64,000 nucleotides of DNA from Alentia gelatinosa (lineage: Eukaryota > Annelida > Polychaeta > Phyllodocida > Polynoidae). Under the pieces are notes generated by a model. The model was not told where the DNA came from, did no database searches, and saw nothing but the letters and a program-made list of their open reading frames with translations. Positions 10,511-21,756 of the stretch are shown here, piece after piece. The DNA is taken from NCBI GenBank assembly GCA_950022655.1, contig OX465582.1, forward strand, positions 96,176,704-96,240,703, read 5' to 3'. A program made the position numbers and the translations under genes. Numbering within the stretch: position 1 is the stretch's first letter; each line of letters begins with the position of its first letter.

Positions 10511-13200
10511 GCGGAAAAAAGGAGTGTTTCTGGTTAACCCGAACCCCCGTACGTAGCAAAACCTTACCCTACCTTTGGCTCTACAGAGTTTGTGACAGGC
10601 AATTTCTGGTGGCAAATACACCAAATAATATATATATATGGCCAAACATAAAGCAAAATGTGGGCTCTAACAAATTTATTAAAAAAAACCAATTTTCTCA
10701 CTATTTAAGAGAGATTGTAATTCTAAGTTGTTTTTCAGTCACCTACTGAAATACTCAAGTGGGTAAGCTGTGCTAAATCTGAAGATTGTCGGCTGTTTTT
10801 TGTGACAACAAACATGGGAAAGCCAGAAAGGACAGCTTCCACTGGAGTGCTAAGAAATTGCTAGTGCCATCATCCTTGTCTGTAGCCTCATATCATAAAA
10901 GCATCATTAACACTCTTGGTGTTTTGAAGTGTAAAATCCCAGAATCGTATACATGAAGTCTCTCTTTTGAAGTGTTGGATATAAACTATTAAAGATCTGC
11001 AGTATTAAGAAGCTTGACATTGATCTGTGCGTAGGACCAGAAAGTGTGCCATACAGAACTCATGTAATTAAGCAGAAAGGTTCATGTCAAATGTAATCCT
11101 CACCCTTCAAGATGTTGCCTGAGGACCTTGCAAGCTCTTAGACAGATGCTGCACTGAAAAGGTGCAACTCGATGACAGTTATCCCAAAGCCCATTCAAAG
11201 CCACTGAGACTGAAAAGGTGCAGATGGTCATGCCCTGTACCTTTCAGAATAATACATGTTCACTACCTCTTATAAACAGCTGAAATAATTTAGTTCTGTA
11301 GCACCAATGCTCAATGATATCTTTAGTTTGGTGAAGGATAAACGTTATTAGAAAAAAAATATAAAAAATATAAATTCAGTAACACCTTTTCTTCTTTAAA
11401 CACTGAAGGCATTTCTAGAATAATGTGTTGCGATCCAAACTGATGATCGACTATTATCTTAGAAAAAATAGCTTCGGTCCATGTTTAAATCATTTTCCAT
11501 TAGTATGATTTCGCGAGGTCTTTAGAATTGCTCAGGCAAAGAAATACACAAAGTAGAATACCTCTCGTACAGTGAGAGGAGTTTCGCAGAGTCAACTCCT
11601 AGGGGCATAAAACTGCTTTTATCTGAAACCCGTCAATATTGTATTTATCATCTACCTTCTGCGAACAAGTGGTGCACCAATATTAATTTATTTAGGTACG
11701 CACTATTTGTTCATAGGTACTATTTTTCCGTATGCACTGGCTTTTGCAGACCAGAGCATTTAACATATTTGTATACTCCGGGTATGGTGTTACACACTTC
11801 CGATGTGTTTCCTATGGACATTTTGTATTAGATGGATAATAAAGCACAGTATTGGGGCAAGCATTCTGTGTGCTTTCATACCCAGATGAACACTCCCACT
11901 TGATGTCAAATAAAACCATGTGCTCCCGGTTACAGTCCGACATCTCCCCGCATTAACCAGTATCTAAACTCACTGAGTGGAAAACAGTGTCGAGGTCGTG
12001 TGATGAATTACACTTCAGAGGTCTACTCGTAATGGCCTCGCAGATCGCTAGTTAAGGACCATTCATCAAACACTCCATTCTGATACCTCAATGAATGTCG
12101 CAGATCTGCTTCTTATCACCCATTGGCCTCTGATATTCTTTTATCACGGATTCAAGAGTTGTTCATGATTGGCAAAACTGACAAAATCCACACTGGGGAG
12201 ACGATCAAGCGCCTTCTAGAGACAATGGAATGCTCTAACCTTTCATTTTTTTGTAGAAAAAAAATTAAAATCCCCCATCTTTGAATTCTTATAGAAGCAG
12301 ACGACATTAGATCAGCAGGGGCTTCGCTGAAACCCCAGAAGTGTGCTCTTTAAGTTAATTTCCGGTGTCGTCCTTGCATCGGAGGGCGACCCTGTGATTA
12401 GTTCCTGTTTTTGCCGGCAGAGGGGGTGATGATAGGGGGAGAGTGATAAGTTGTCTTGTATGTGGTAGGGGCAGGTCGCGTGGGCCAGCCCTGGAGACCC
12501 CAAGTACCCAGGAGGAAAACCTTGATCTCGATTAATCTGTCAGCCCGTATGGTGTGCTGGAGTTTCACAACCTTTTTATTATCTATCGTATATAAAGACC
12601 CCATGGAGAATGTATTGGGACTTAGTAAACCACGACCCATGTTGTAAACCTGTCAGATACCATATAACTGTGGTATACAGATTCGAATCTGTGGTATACG
12701 GCCTTAGACCATGGTATACTGGAAAATAGTCCCTATGCGCTATAGAGCAAAGACATTGTTTTATTCTTTAATATTGTAATTTCTGGTTTAATCTGTCTGA
12801 AAAGATGGATAATACATACAACAAACGATGGTTATATATGGACATGCGGCTCTGTAAACGACTCAAGGTTGACGTGGTAATACTCTCGCTGGCGCTTGTG
12901 TACTGCTACTCGTCAGTATCTCGTGGCTTACGGCCGCCTATAAAAATATGTCGTTTATTGTCTGTATACACCAAAACTATATTGTAACTCTATACTGCTT
13001 TAAATTGTAGGACCGAGAAAACAACTGTAAGCTAATTGAGCAAGTGTTGTTTGACTGAGAGGAAATGACCAATCATACATGGGCCCGCCATGTTCCAACT
13101 CTGTGGAATCTGACGTTTATTTACCGCCTCGTTGTGAATCAAAGTCAATTTCAAGATGTCAATCTGCTGTAGAGCAATGACAAAGGCACCCCTCTCATAA
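10511..13200. other. Long non-coding AT-rich stretch
   Basis: No gene is supportable. Open frames near 12312-12647 overlap on both strands and none has a recognisable domain. A short repeat built on GGTATAC lies at about 12650-12720. Otherwise I see nothing repeated elsewhere in the window. Confidence 0.55.
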
Positions 13201-13483
13201 GATCTCACACTCTCTAAGTTGTATTCTGTACTCTCACTACGCTCTATGGAGAAGAATTCTTAATGAATTAGGCTTAGAGCCTTGAGAATCCTATGGCCTG
13301 CCTCCCGTGCTAAAGACGTACATCAATACAACCAAAGATTCCTATAATCTCAATGATGCCACCTACCGGGAATACTGTGTGCCAGTGGATTGTAAAGGCT
13401 CTAAGCCTAGTTCGTTAAGAATTCCTCTCCCATAGAGCGTAGTGAGAACCTTGTACAGAATACGACTTAGAGAGTGTGAGATC
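13201..13483. mobile_element. Foldback element with about 94-bp inverted arms
   Basis: The left arm, 13201-13295, starts GATCTCACACTCTCTAAGT. The right arm, 13390-13483, ends with its complement. The arms pair along almost their whole length, with one gap of about five bases and a few mismatches, around a loop of about 95 bp. No coding sequence. Confidence 0.8.
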
Positions 13484-14596
13484 ACGAACCCCAAGGGGCC
13501 AATCTTGTTTCTTCTACATCATCCCATCATTCTAATTTGTTTACCTTTGTATACTGTACCTTCTCAAGGTTATCAGTCACGGTTTTTTATTATCACCTTA
13601 TTCATGGAAGAACTGTAAAACATTTAAAGAATGAATAAGGCCACTTTTAAAAAAAACCTAGATTAGCCGCCACTTCTGTCTTCATTCTGTTCCGACAGAG
13701 AGGTTGGTGGAATCCAGTCACAGGCAATATCTGCTGCGCATACCTGAAATCAGGTAATTTTATTCCGTATTCGATCTAAAAGCAGAAGTGCTAACCGTGA
13801 AATACTCATAGCATTACAAACTAGTGATGAAATTTAGATCTATGGTATTTTATCTAAGAATCATAAAAAAAATGAAATAAGATCATGGAAGAATGGCTTC
13901 AGGAGTGCGAACTGACACATTGAGCAATAAATATGATGGTAGGGAGAGTGGCATACATTTACTGCTTTTACTGCCGCGGATTTAACCCGATCAGAGCCAA
14001 CGTAGGGTAGCTCTGGCGGCCAGTGTACTGTATAACAGACAGCAGATAATCTGCTCGATCCGCCAGAGTAGCATTACTAAGCCTGACATTCTCTAAATCA
14101 TTTTCATAATTAAGTTGTTTCGCGGTGATGCTTTAATTAATTGCATTTAATTTCTAATTTCTTGGATGTAAAAAAAACCCTTAGATTTTCCATCTGCCCA
14201 GGTTTCTATCAAAAGACTTTAATAATTGCAGCCAGTAATTATATCATATTTGATAACAAATTATATTCGGCATTATCTATGATAATTGCATCTGTCTCGT
14301 CACAAATATCCCCCTCCAGTAGGTCTGAAGTATTTTCGTTTTACGGAATTTCCATTGGTGTGTGTACTGTAATGTCACCAAAAAAGCGGATGAAATATTT
14401 ACCAAATTTCCTCTTATTCCAGAGGAAAAAGCTGGATTCCCTACAGAAAATGATTAATTATTTAAGATCCCTTGTTAATGTTCAATGCCCGCATCTCCTT
14501 CGAACAGTGTGGTGATATGAGAGTATGCCCTCTATTGAATGTAAATAAAACGTCCGATTTCCAAGGATAAAAGCTCAAATATTTAGCCTTCCAGTT
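13484..14596. other. Non-coding AT-rich stretch, possibly receptor intron
   Basis: No exon seen. The 124-codon frame at 14141-14515 is AT-rich and unlike known proteins. If the minus-strand receptor continues downstream, this region lies inside its first intron. Confidence 0.5.
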
Positions 14597-15879
14597 GTCA
14601 ATGTTAGCTTTAGAATTGTTCATACAATACATACCCTTTTAATGAGAGAACCTTTGTTAGAAAAAGCTATCGGTCCTTATTGAAACATCCATCACCAACG
14701 CAAAAAGCCAATATGGATTTTGTTCCCAAGTCACCAGTATGTGGTTAGGCTGATAACCTGGCAATAATAATAGGGGCCATCCATAAAGTACATATGCGGA
14801 ATTTCTGAAATTTTGCACCCCAATCCCCTCCAAATCTTGTACACAATAAAACAAAGAGGGAGCATTCGCAACATTTCCATAAAAAATTCGATCCCCCTCC
14901 CTTCCGTGCATACATACTTTATGGATGGCTCCATACCAATATCGATTGTTGTGTGTTTTATTAGAGGGAAGCCCCAAAATAAGGCTAATGTTGGCAGTTG
15001 GAGAAGTGTGCTGAAAAGTGCATGTACTATATCGATTGTTGCTATATGATAGATATACAATGAATAGTGGTAATGATAATAAAGGCATATATTTATACAA
15101 AGAGTATCGGCCCTACTGAAGAACTCGACGACCATGCCAAGAGGCATGTCAATGTCAGATTTAGAATTGTTCATACAATACATACCCTTTTAATGCGAGA
15201 ACCTCTGTTAGAAAAAGTTATCAGTCCTTATTGAGACATCCACCACCAAAGCAAAAAGCCAAGTCACCATTGTGTGGTTAGGCTGATAACCTGGCAATAA
15301 TAATCCCAATTTCAATTAGTGTGTGTTTTAATATGGAGAAGCCCCAAAGTAACGCTAATGTTGGCAGTTGGGGAATTGTACTGAAAGGTGTGTGTGCTAT
15401 ATCGATTGTTGCTATATGATAGATATACAATAAATAGAGGTAATAATAACAAAGGGATATATTTAGACAAAGAGTATCGGCCTTACCGAGGAACTCGACG
15501 ACCATGCCAAGAGGCATGTCAATGTTAGATTTAGAATTGTTCATACAATATATACCCTTTTAATGCAAAAACCTCTGTTATTAAAAGCTATCGGTCCTCA
15601 TTGAGACATCCACCACCAAAGCAAAAAGCCAATATGGATTTTTTTCCCAAGTCACCATTGTGTGGTTAAACTGATGACCTGGCAATAATAATACCAATAT
15701 CAATTGTTGTGTGTTTGAGTAAGGAGAAAGAACCCCTAAAATAAGGCTAATGTTGGCAGTTGGAGAAGTGTGCTGAAAAGTGCATGTACTATATCGATCG
15801 TTGCTATATGATAGATATACAATGAATAGAGGTAATGATAATAAAGGGATATATTTAGACAAAGAGTATCAGCCCTACC
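14597..15879 (-). repeat. Three tandem intron units, two carrying a copied exon tail and splice donor
   Basis: Blocks of about 370-390 bp repeat with the shared phrase TTTAGAATTGTTCATACAAT at about 14610, 15160 and 15532. The true exon end GAACTCGACGACCATGCC at 15883 recurs at 15491 and 15121, so two extra copies of the last roughly 30 bp of the receptor exon lie inside the intron. In minus-strand sense the junctions read TTCG|GTAGGG (true), CTCG|GTAAGG (15.49 kb) and TTCA|GTAGGG (15.12 kb), so each copy keeps a GT donor. Long minus-strand open frames here are extensions of this duplicated DNA and not genes. Confidence 0.8.
14773..14932. mobile_element. MITE with GGGGCCATCCATAAAGTAC termini, 160 bp (family K)
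   Basis: Ends GGGGCCATCCATAAAGTAC and TACTTTATGGATGGCTCC are inverted. The other two tandem intron units lack it and give the empty site, which defines a 3-bp ATA duplication (14770-14772 and 14933-14935); a 2-bp TA duplication plus one terminal base is the alternative. A larger relative is at 41979-42299. Confidence 0.85.
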
Positions 15880-16518
15880 GAAGAACTCGACGACCATGCC
15901 AAGAGGCATGACGAGCATGGAGACGAGCAGATCGGCGATGGCCAGCGACATGAGGAAGTAGTTGGTCATGTTCTGGAGGCGCTTCTCCCAGCACACGGCC
16001 AGGCACACGAGGACGTTGCCCACCATCGTAGCCAGGATGAGTAACGTCAACGACAGCACCCCCCAGTTGTACCTCTCCTCCTCCAGGGGCTCCTCCTCCG
16101 TAGGGGTCACGTTGAACCACGCGCTGCTCTCGTTGTAGTATGTATCCAGTGTGACCGTGACGAAACCCGCCACGGCGTCAGGCCCCCGGGACTGGTCCCC
16201 CGCCGATGCCGGCCCCCCGCCCGCTGAGCCGCCGGGACCGCCGCCGCCGCCCCCGGGACTCCCCACAGTCCCGCCGGTCAGGTTCAGGACCCGGCCGTAG
16301 GGGTAGCCGGACTGGCCGAGGTACCCGTCCACGTGCGATACGACCAGATGGCTGAGTCGGCCCACTGCCGTCGCCTCGACACCGCCGCCTCCGCCATGCT
16401 GACTTCGTACGTCGTTGGGTAACAATGCGTCCGTGACGTCGCTGCCGTAGAGTCGACGCCCGTCTTCGTACTGGTGGCGATGGTGGAGCAGCGAGCTCGT
16501 GGTGTTCTGCAGCAACAT
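15879..16518 (-). CDS. First coding exon of an aminergic GPCR, 5-HT2-like (partial gene)
   Basis: Encodes the N-terminus of a class A biogenic-amine receptor that would sense serotonin, or possibly dopamine, at the cell surface. The ATG at 16518-16516 has A at -3 and an in-frame TAA 21 nt upstream. Residues 1-150 form an extracellular tail with N-glycosylation sequons near 5, 79, 129 and 136 and a glycine/proline/serine-rich stretch at about 82-104. TM1 (about 151-175) contains GNVLVCLAV, with Asn168 as N1.50. TM2 (about 186-208) contains NYFLMSLAIADLLVSMLVMP, with Asp196 as D2.50, the sodium-site acid. CWEKRLQNMTNYF in the first intracellular loop favours invertebrate 5-HT2-type receptors over D2-like ones. 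The exon ends in phase 1 at EFF plus one base, followed by GTAGGG. No exon for TM3-TM7 was found in the window. Amine-receptor family confidence is high, subtype moderate. Confidence 0.85.
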
Positions 16519-17444
16519 GATGACGTTCGCTGGTTACGGCGTACCGCATGGCCCAAAGAGGCAACGCAACGGGGAACAGCGGAGCTTTCTCTGGGATCCA
16601 GCAGGAAATGTATGCTGGTTACCTTATTAACTTTACCCCATTAGATATGGAGTATTCCTCTATTTATAAGTCCATTATTAATGAATGCAAATAATAACCA
16701 AAACTAGAATATCATCTCACACTGATTCCTGGCAACTTCCAGTGGTCCACATCATCAAAGTGTTTGTGATGATGAAAGGAGGTCAAATTGGCAATTCATT
16801 CAATATCAGAACCAACATCTACTATTTCATGTGTTTGTTCAAAGTTAATTTTCTTTAAACAGATCCTGTGAGGCTATCATTAACCCCGTGTCTCCTTGAA
16901 GCTTTATCAGCGAGCTGAATACGGTCCAACATTCGGTCGATCGCTATTCCTTACAGTGTTTCACCGACACTCCACTACGTTATCCGAATCCGATAGAGCC
17001 TCCTCCGGCCACATCAAATACACACATCCAACTGTATGAACACCAAAGAGTAGGTCACTCTGCCCACAACACACATATATATAGGGCCTACCTCATGAGC
17101 CCAGCTCCTATCTGGCCCAGCCCGGTTTCCTCAAGCCACCAGCAGGATCATGGTACTCTCTGGCCGCATTCCTACGCGCTCATCATGGTGTATGAGCTGC
17201 TCCCATGTGAGTAGGTCCTACAGGTGTTACTACGGACACTCCACTCCTTCCACGGTACGCGTGTCTTATTCCCGCTACCTCTGAGCTGCTCCCTACGATA
17301 CTCCCTTCCCAAATGATACTCCTCAGTGAGTTAATCCTCGTCTTAAAGGGATAAGAATCACTCCTGTGTGGATTCCATGTTATTGAATATCACCGCTATG
17401 GCTTCAGTTGCACTTTGTGTCCCGCGATGGTAGAGTGAGCGGCT
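16519..17444 (-). other. Region upstream of the receptor start codon
   Basis: Expected to hold 5' UTR and perhaps a 5' non-coding exon of the minus-strand receptor. I see no coding sequence and cannot place a transcription start. Confidence 0.4.
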
Positions 17445-17493
17445 GGGTAGGCAGGTAGGTAGGTAGATAGGTAGGTAGGTAGGCTGGCTGGCT
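17445..17493. repeat. GTAG/GCTG tetranucleotide microsatellite
   Basis: Runs of GTAG with one GATA variant pass into GCTG repeats. Simple sequence without coding role. Confidence 0.85.
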
Positions 17494-17925
17494 GCTCCTC
17501 CGCGCGGGACTGGGGCCCGGCCTTGCTGGGAGGCGCTCTGAGCAGCTCGCCGGCTGCGCGCGTCTGGCTGCCGGCAGGAGGCGCAGCGGTCAGTGACGCT
17601 GGGCGGCGCGTCAGTCGACTGGCATCGACTGGCCGCCCTCTACAGACACCGCCTACGAAGCCAGGTCAGGCACGGGCCGCGAGCGTGCGGCGTACGTGCG
17701 GCGTACGTGTGGCGTACGTGCGGCAAACTTGAGTCCTTGTAAGCAGCCTACGAAGCCGGGTCTGGCATGGGCCGTGAGCGTGCGGCGTACGAGCGGCGTA
17801 CGAGCGGCGTACCTGCGGCGTATGAGAGGCGTATGAGAGGCGTACGAGCGGCGTACGTGGGGCGTACGTGCGGCGTACGTGCGGCGTACGTGCGGCGTAC
17901 GAGGGGCGTACATGCGTGACCGGAG
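17494..17925. repeat. CpG-rich island with 11-bp CGTACG minisatellite
   Basis: 17494-17680 is GC- and CpG-rich unlike the surrounding DNA. Two blocks of an 11-bp repeat follow, about 17681-17726 and 17779-17912, with typical units GTGCGGCGTAC and GAGCGGCGTAC. Both blocks are embedded in a longer duplicated frame (CCTACGAAGCC...GTCCTTGTA). Most unit junctions create the palindrome CGTACG. It lies about 1-1.4 kb upstream of the receptor start codon and may be part of its promoter region; that link is inference. Confidence 0.75.
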
Positions 17926-18010
17926 TCCTTGTAGAGCGTCATGTGTGGCGTACGCCGTTATCAGAGGGGGGTGTGTGATGTGTGCCTGGATGGGCGTGAA
18001 TGCGTATCCT

Positions 18011-18425
18011 GGTGTTTACACTTGACGATTATAGGCGGCGATTCTTGAACTTTGTACCACCTGATGACTGTCAGTCGTAAAATGCATGAAAGTGCATGAC
18101 GACTACAGATCGTCTAACTATGTCAGATTACACATTTTGGCACCATCTGGTGACTATGTAAACAACTTAGCTGGCAATTGTATAAAAACTTAGTCGGCAG
18201 ACATATCTATAAAAAGTTGTCTCATGTAAATGCTTGAGAAATTTTTGGGTCTACAACTACTAAGGCCAACGTTGCAACAAGCAAATGCTTGTAGTCAATA
18301 ATTTTGTTGATTGAATAAAAAAAAATGATAAAGGCTAATACCTATATTGCTAATACCCAGCATAAATTACACTAGAAGATTATAAACGGCAGTGTTCATC
18401 ATTTTAAGTCGTATAGTGTAAACGC
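18011..18425. mobile_element. 415-bp inverted-terminus element, GGTGTTTACAC family
   Basis: Left end GGTGTTTACACTTGACGATT and right end TCGTATAGTGTAAACGC are inverted, with a further inverted copy at 18366. Short relatives are at 1477-1554 and 9505-10160. No coding capacity. Confidence 0.6.
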
Positions 18426-19800
18426 AAAGTACAGCAGGTGGACTATAGTTAGTAGCATGCAGTGTGCGACCTGTGCCGTACCTTCAAAACTAGGAGCCAA
18501 TGATATTTCCATTTGCAATGGATGAGCGCGGTATTTCTAAAGTACAGCAGATTCTCACATAACAACCACTTAAATAACTATTTACAAACATTATGGCTAT
18601 GTCCCAATCCTTTTTGCTGTATTTTCTGTTTAGATTACGTTGGGTATTATATCATGATATGATAAACTTGCTATTATGACTACCTCGCTGAAAGACCATT
18701 TCTCTCAATACCTAAATGTCAAATTTCTTAAACACTAAAACAACCATGACTATATAATAGGTGATAATATGCTTATTATCTTCTTTTTTTTTTATTGAAA
18801 TGAAATTATTAGATGTTGCTACATTCTAAACAATTTCTGTTTCAAGTCAGTCATTGACAACAAAGATACATTTACAAAACTTTAATAATGCAAACTTTAT
18901 ATGAAAAAGGATTACATAATCATTTTGAAACTGATTAGAGTTAATCATTTTAGTGGCTTTTATTCATCATCAAATTTAGTTTAATAGTTCAGACAGCTAT
19001 TTCTGATAAATTCTTTCTCTTTTTAAGGGGATATGTAGGTATTGACCTATAATCAGCTGGCAGGTAATTCTAATGCATGGGACATTTATAGTACATAATT
19101 CTTATAGGAATAACCTTTGTTTGGTCTATGTTTACAGAAGAGCACATAGGTGAATAACTGGGCAAACAGGTTTTCTGACTCTGCATGTAGGGAGTGTGTC
19201 CCATCAGAAACCAGTATGCTCAGGCTAAATAAAGACCAAGGCAAACGTGATTAGGTGCAGCACCTGTATTAGCTATGACTTGCCCAAATTGTATGACATA
19301 TATTTTTAGGAACAAGGTCAGTAGTGAGGCAGGGGTATGGTCAGACCGGGATACTGGACACCTGTCCATTTCACAAGGTCTTAATAGTTGGTGCATGGAT
19401 AGTGCAGTGTTAGATTCTTTGCAGTAAGCTGAAAGCCTGTGTGAGCATTCTAACCTCTAGATGACGTATATGAGCGCGATTTCCCGCGCTCAATAAGAGT
19501 ATCACCCTTACTGCCTCAGAGACAACAGGAGCTGAAGGGAGACTTCAAGCCACTCATTCCATGGCTGCATATATATTCACTATAAAGGCTAATGCCTATA
19601 TTGCTCTTACATTACTCAAATGTAGAAGATATTGACCCGAATTCGAAGGTAGATGCTGATGCCCCTGCCACATACAAGTGAACATATATAGGAATTCGAG
19701 GTCTTCTAAGTAAATGTTATCATTCATAGCCTGGGATGTAAGAATTGTGGGCCAATGTTCATATCACAAGTTTAGATACTATAGAGGAAGCCTATGAAAG
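18426..19800. other. AT-rich non-coding stretch
   Basis: No gene, exon or structured repeat recognised. Confidence 0.55.
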
Positions 19801-20062
19801 TTTAGGGTCAAAGCTCATATCCCATCGAGTTTGAATCGTGTAGTAATTCAAAAGGCAAAGCCGAGTGAATTACGTAGCGTTTCAAAAGGGATTGGATCGA
19901 GCCCTTACCCTAAACTTGAATAAGTTTCTGAATTTATCTCATCCTTCACATTGACTAACGGGCTAACCTTTGAGACAATACCTCCCATTGGATATTTTTC
20001 CTAAATATCTTATGGGCTTTGGATACAAGTTTATGGAGAAAAAAATATCAGGGGTGAGATAA
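19800..20062. mobile_element. Composite MITE: hairpin plus family C module
   Basis: The first half, 19800-19930, is a hairpin around TTCAAAAGGCAAAGCCGAGT, a variant of the apex seen in family B. The second half, 19934-20062, is a family C unit with TTATCTCATCC and CAGGGGTGAGATAA ends. The same order of modules occurs at 7745-7993. Confidence 0.7.
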
Positions 20063-20104
20063 TATACCATGTAATCAGTTGGGCTTGTGGATATCTTAAC
20101 GGAG

Positions 20105-20590
20105 GTTCCACAAGATGCACCTATGCTCAGTCACGAGGCTTTCAGGCCCTATAGGGCACATAGCTATGGAGGCGGCCATCTTGGCCCCCGTCGCCATCCA
20201 AAAAACCAGGTGGAGGGACCAATTGTCGATGGATTTTATCAAAGATATCTATAGGGGCTTGCCATAGAGGAATATAAGCCTCGGCTCAATATTAATTATA
20301 GGTTATAACAACTGATGACAGTGGTTGCTCCCAACCACTGTGGCGCTATCTTACGATTTCTTGGTGGATGATGGCGGAACCAGCAGTCACTCTGTGCCTT
20401 ATAGGGCACATAGCTATAGTGTTATGGAGGCGGCCATCTTGCCCCCCGAAGCCAAACAAAATATCAGGTGGCAGATCCAGTTATCAATGGATTTTATCAG
20501 AAATAGTTTTTGGGGCTTGCCATGGAGGAATTTCAACATCGTCTCAATATTATCTATAGGTTATAACAACTGATGACAGTGGTTGGCCCC
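20105..20590. repeat. Tandem duplication of about 260 bp
   Basis: Two units share GGAGGCGGCCATCTT (20168 and 20426) and TATAACAACTGATGACAGTG (about 20303 and 20565). The beginning of a third unit appears at 20870-20915, separated by the family B element at 20598-20846. Confidence 0.8.
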
Positions 20591-20597
20591 CGAATAC

Positions 20598-20846
20598 TAT
20601 CGTAAAACCGGATGAGTTTTAATCTGGGCTCCCGTATGCGACGACTGGGGTTTGGCGTAGTGATATCACGAGGCGGAGCCGAGTGATATACGGAGCCAAA
20701 ACTCCAGGAACTACTTTCAGCTGCTGATCTCTGATTGGTCCATTTTTTGTACGCTCCTAGGAGCGATTTTTTTTATCCGTATGCGACATACGGGCATACG
20801 GAAAGTCAATGTTAAGCCTATGGGATTTTATATTAGGGGTAGGATA
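20598..20846. mobile_element. Family B composite MITE, internally deleted
   Basis: TATCGTAAAACCGGATGAG at the left, GGGGTAGGATA at the right, with apex CACGAGGCGGAGCCGAGTGA. The distal arm of the first hairpin is missing. It interrupts the 260-bp duplication, and comparison with the uninterrupted unit shows no long target duplication. Confidence 0.8.
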
Positions 20847-20915
20847 AAGTGACGCTATCTAACAGTTTACAGGCGGATGATGGCGGAACTAGCAATCACT
20901 CTGTGCCCTATAGCT

Positions 20916-21227
20916 CCCACCATGAGCTGCTGCCATCAGCCGTGGTAGAGGCCACGTGACAAAGCACCTGACCCATCTCCCAGGTCACGTGGACCTGAGC
21001 CGGGGTAAATGGGAGGCTCACGTTGTGACCAAGGTGCTCCAGTTCGCGTGTTAATTATACGTGTTAATTAGAGGTAAACAGTCGCCCGGCTGGATTACCT
21101 GTCCCACATGATCCCAGGTGACCCGGGATTACCCTGACGTCATCGCTCGGAGAAGGCTTGATGAAGTAGTTGATGTGTTATGGTGTCTGCGGCTGTCTCG
21201 GAGGTTCACCATTTGGAGGGGTTGTAA
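20916..21227. other. Non-coding stretch
   Basis: Moderately GC-rich; contains an inverted CCACGTGAC/GTCACGTGG pair at about 20951-20992. No gene recognised. Confidence 0.5.
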
Positions 21228-21230
21228 TTA

Positions 21231-21512
21231 GGCCTGGCGTCCACCTACTACGATAGAAATTTAGACCTACCGATATGGCACCGATACAAAATGTCAAAAT
21301 CGGTGCTATATCGGGAAGGTGCAAAATCGTAGACATGTGTCTAGACATGCCAATCCACCACGCATTGTATGGGGGTTTTATCGGTGTCTAATCGCAGAAA
21401 CGTGGTCGACTGCCCCGATATTAGGTGACTTTTCGACGCGATTTTGATTTTGTATCGGGAGGTGCATCGTAGACCATATCGGTGCCATATCGTAGTAGGT
21501 GGACGCCGGGTC
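21231..21512. mobile_element. Family A MITE, 282 bp
   Basis: Begins GGCCTGGCGTCCACCTACTA after TTA (21228-21230) and ends GTAGGTGGACGCCGGGTC. The right-hand TTA has mutated. The interior matches 38038-38319 closely. Confidence 0.85.
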
Positions 21513-21658
21513 TCATTGCCTTGACTAAAATATATTCAACTCAATCAGTACTGGACCCTAGCAGTTGCCTCATTCACAAATCCTAAGCATGATTTTGAAG
21601 CGACTTGCCAGAGGAGGCCTGCCCTTATATGCATATGACTATTTATCATATACAGTGC

Positions 21659-21756
21659 ATAGTAAAACCCCGCTTCTGGGACACCTCGATTAAGGGGACA
21701 CCTCAATTAAGGGACCACTTTTGTCGGAACGGAGAGTATTTAGCGGGGTTTCATTG
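21659..21756. mobile_element. Short pogo/Tigger-like MITE (AGTAAAACCCCGCT termini)
   Basis: AGTAAAACCCCGCT at the left and AGCGGGGTTTCATTGT at the right are inverted. Subterminal CTCGATTAAGGGGACACC and TCGGAACGGAG phrases recur in the copies at 38807, 42000 and 57156. Terminal style and TA target at other copies suggest Tc1/mariner-pogo ancestry. Confidence 0.7.

Noticed and set aside
14657..15183. Minus-strand frames of 147-150 codons
   Set aside because: They run through the duplicated receptor intron and the inserted MITE; only the short exon-tail copy is of coding origin.
15880..16564. Alternative minus-strand frames of 81-128 codons overlapping the receptor exon
   Set aside because: Out-of-frame shadows of the GC-rich receptor exon.
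17523..17942. Arg/Ala/Tyr/Thr-rich frames on both strands
   Set aside because: Translations of the 11-bp minisatellite.
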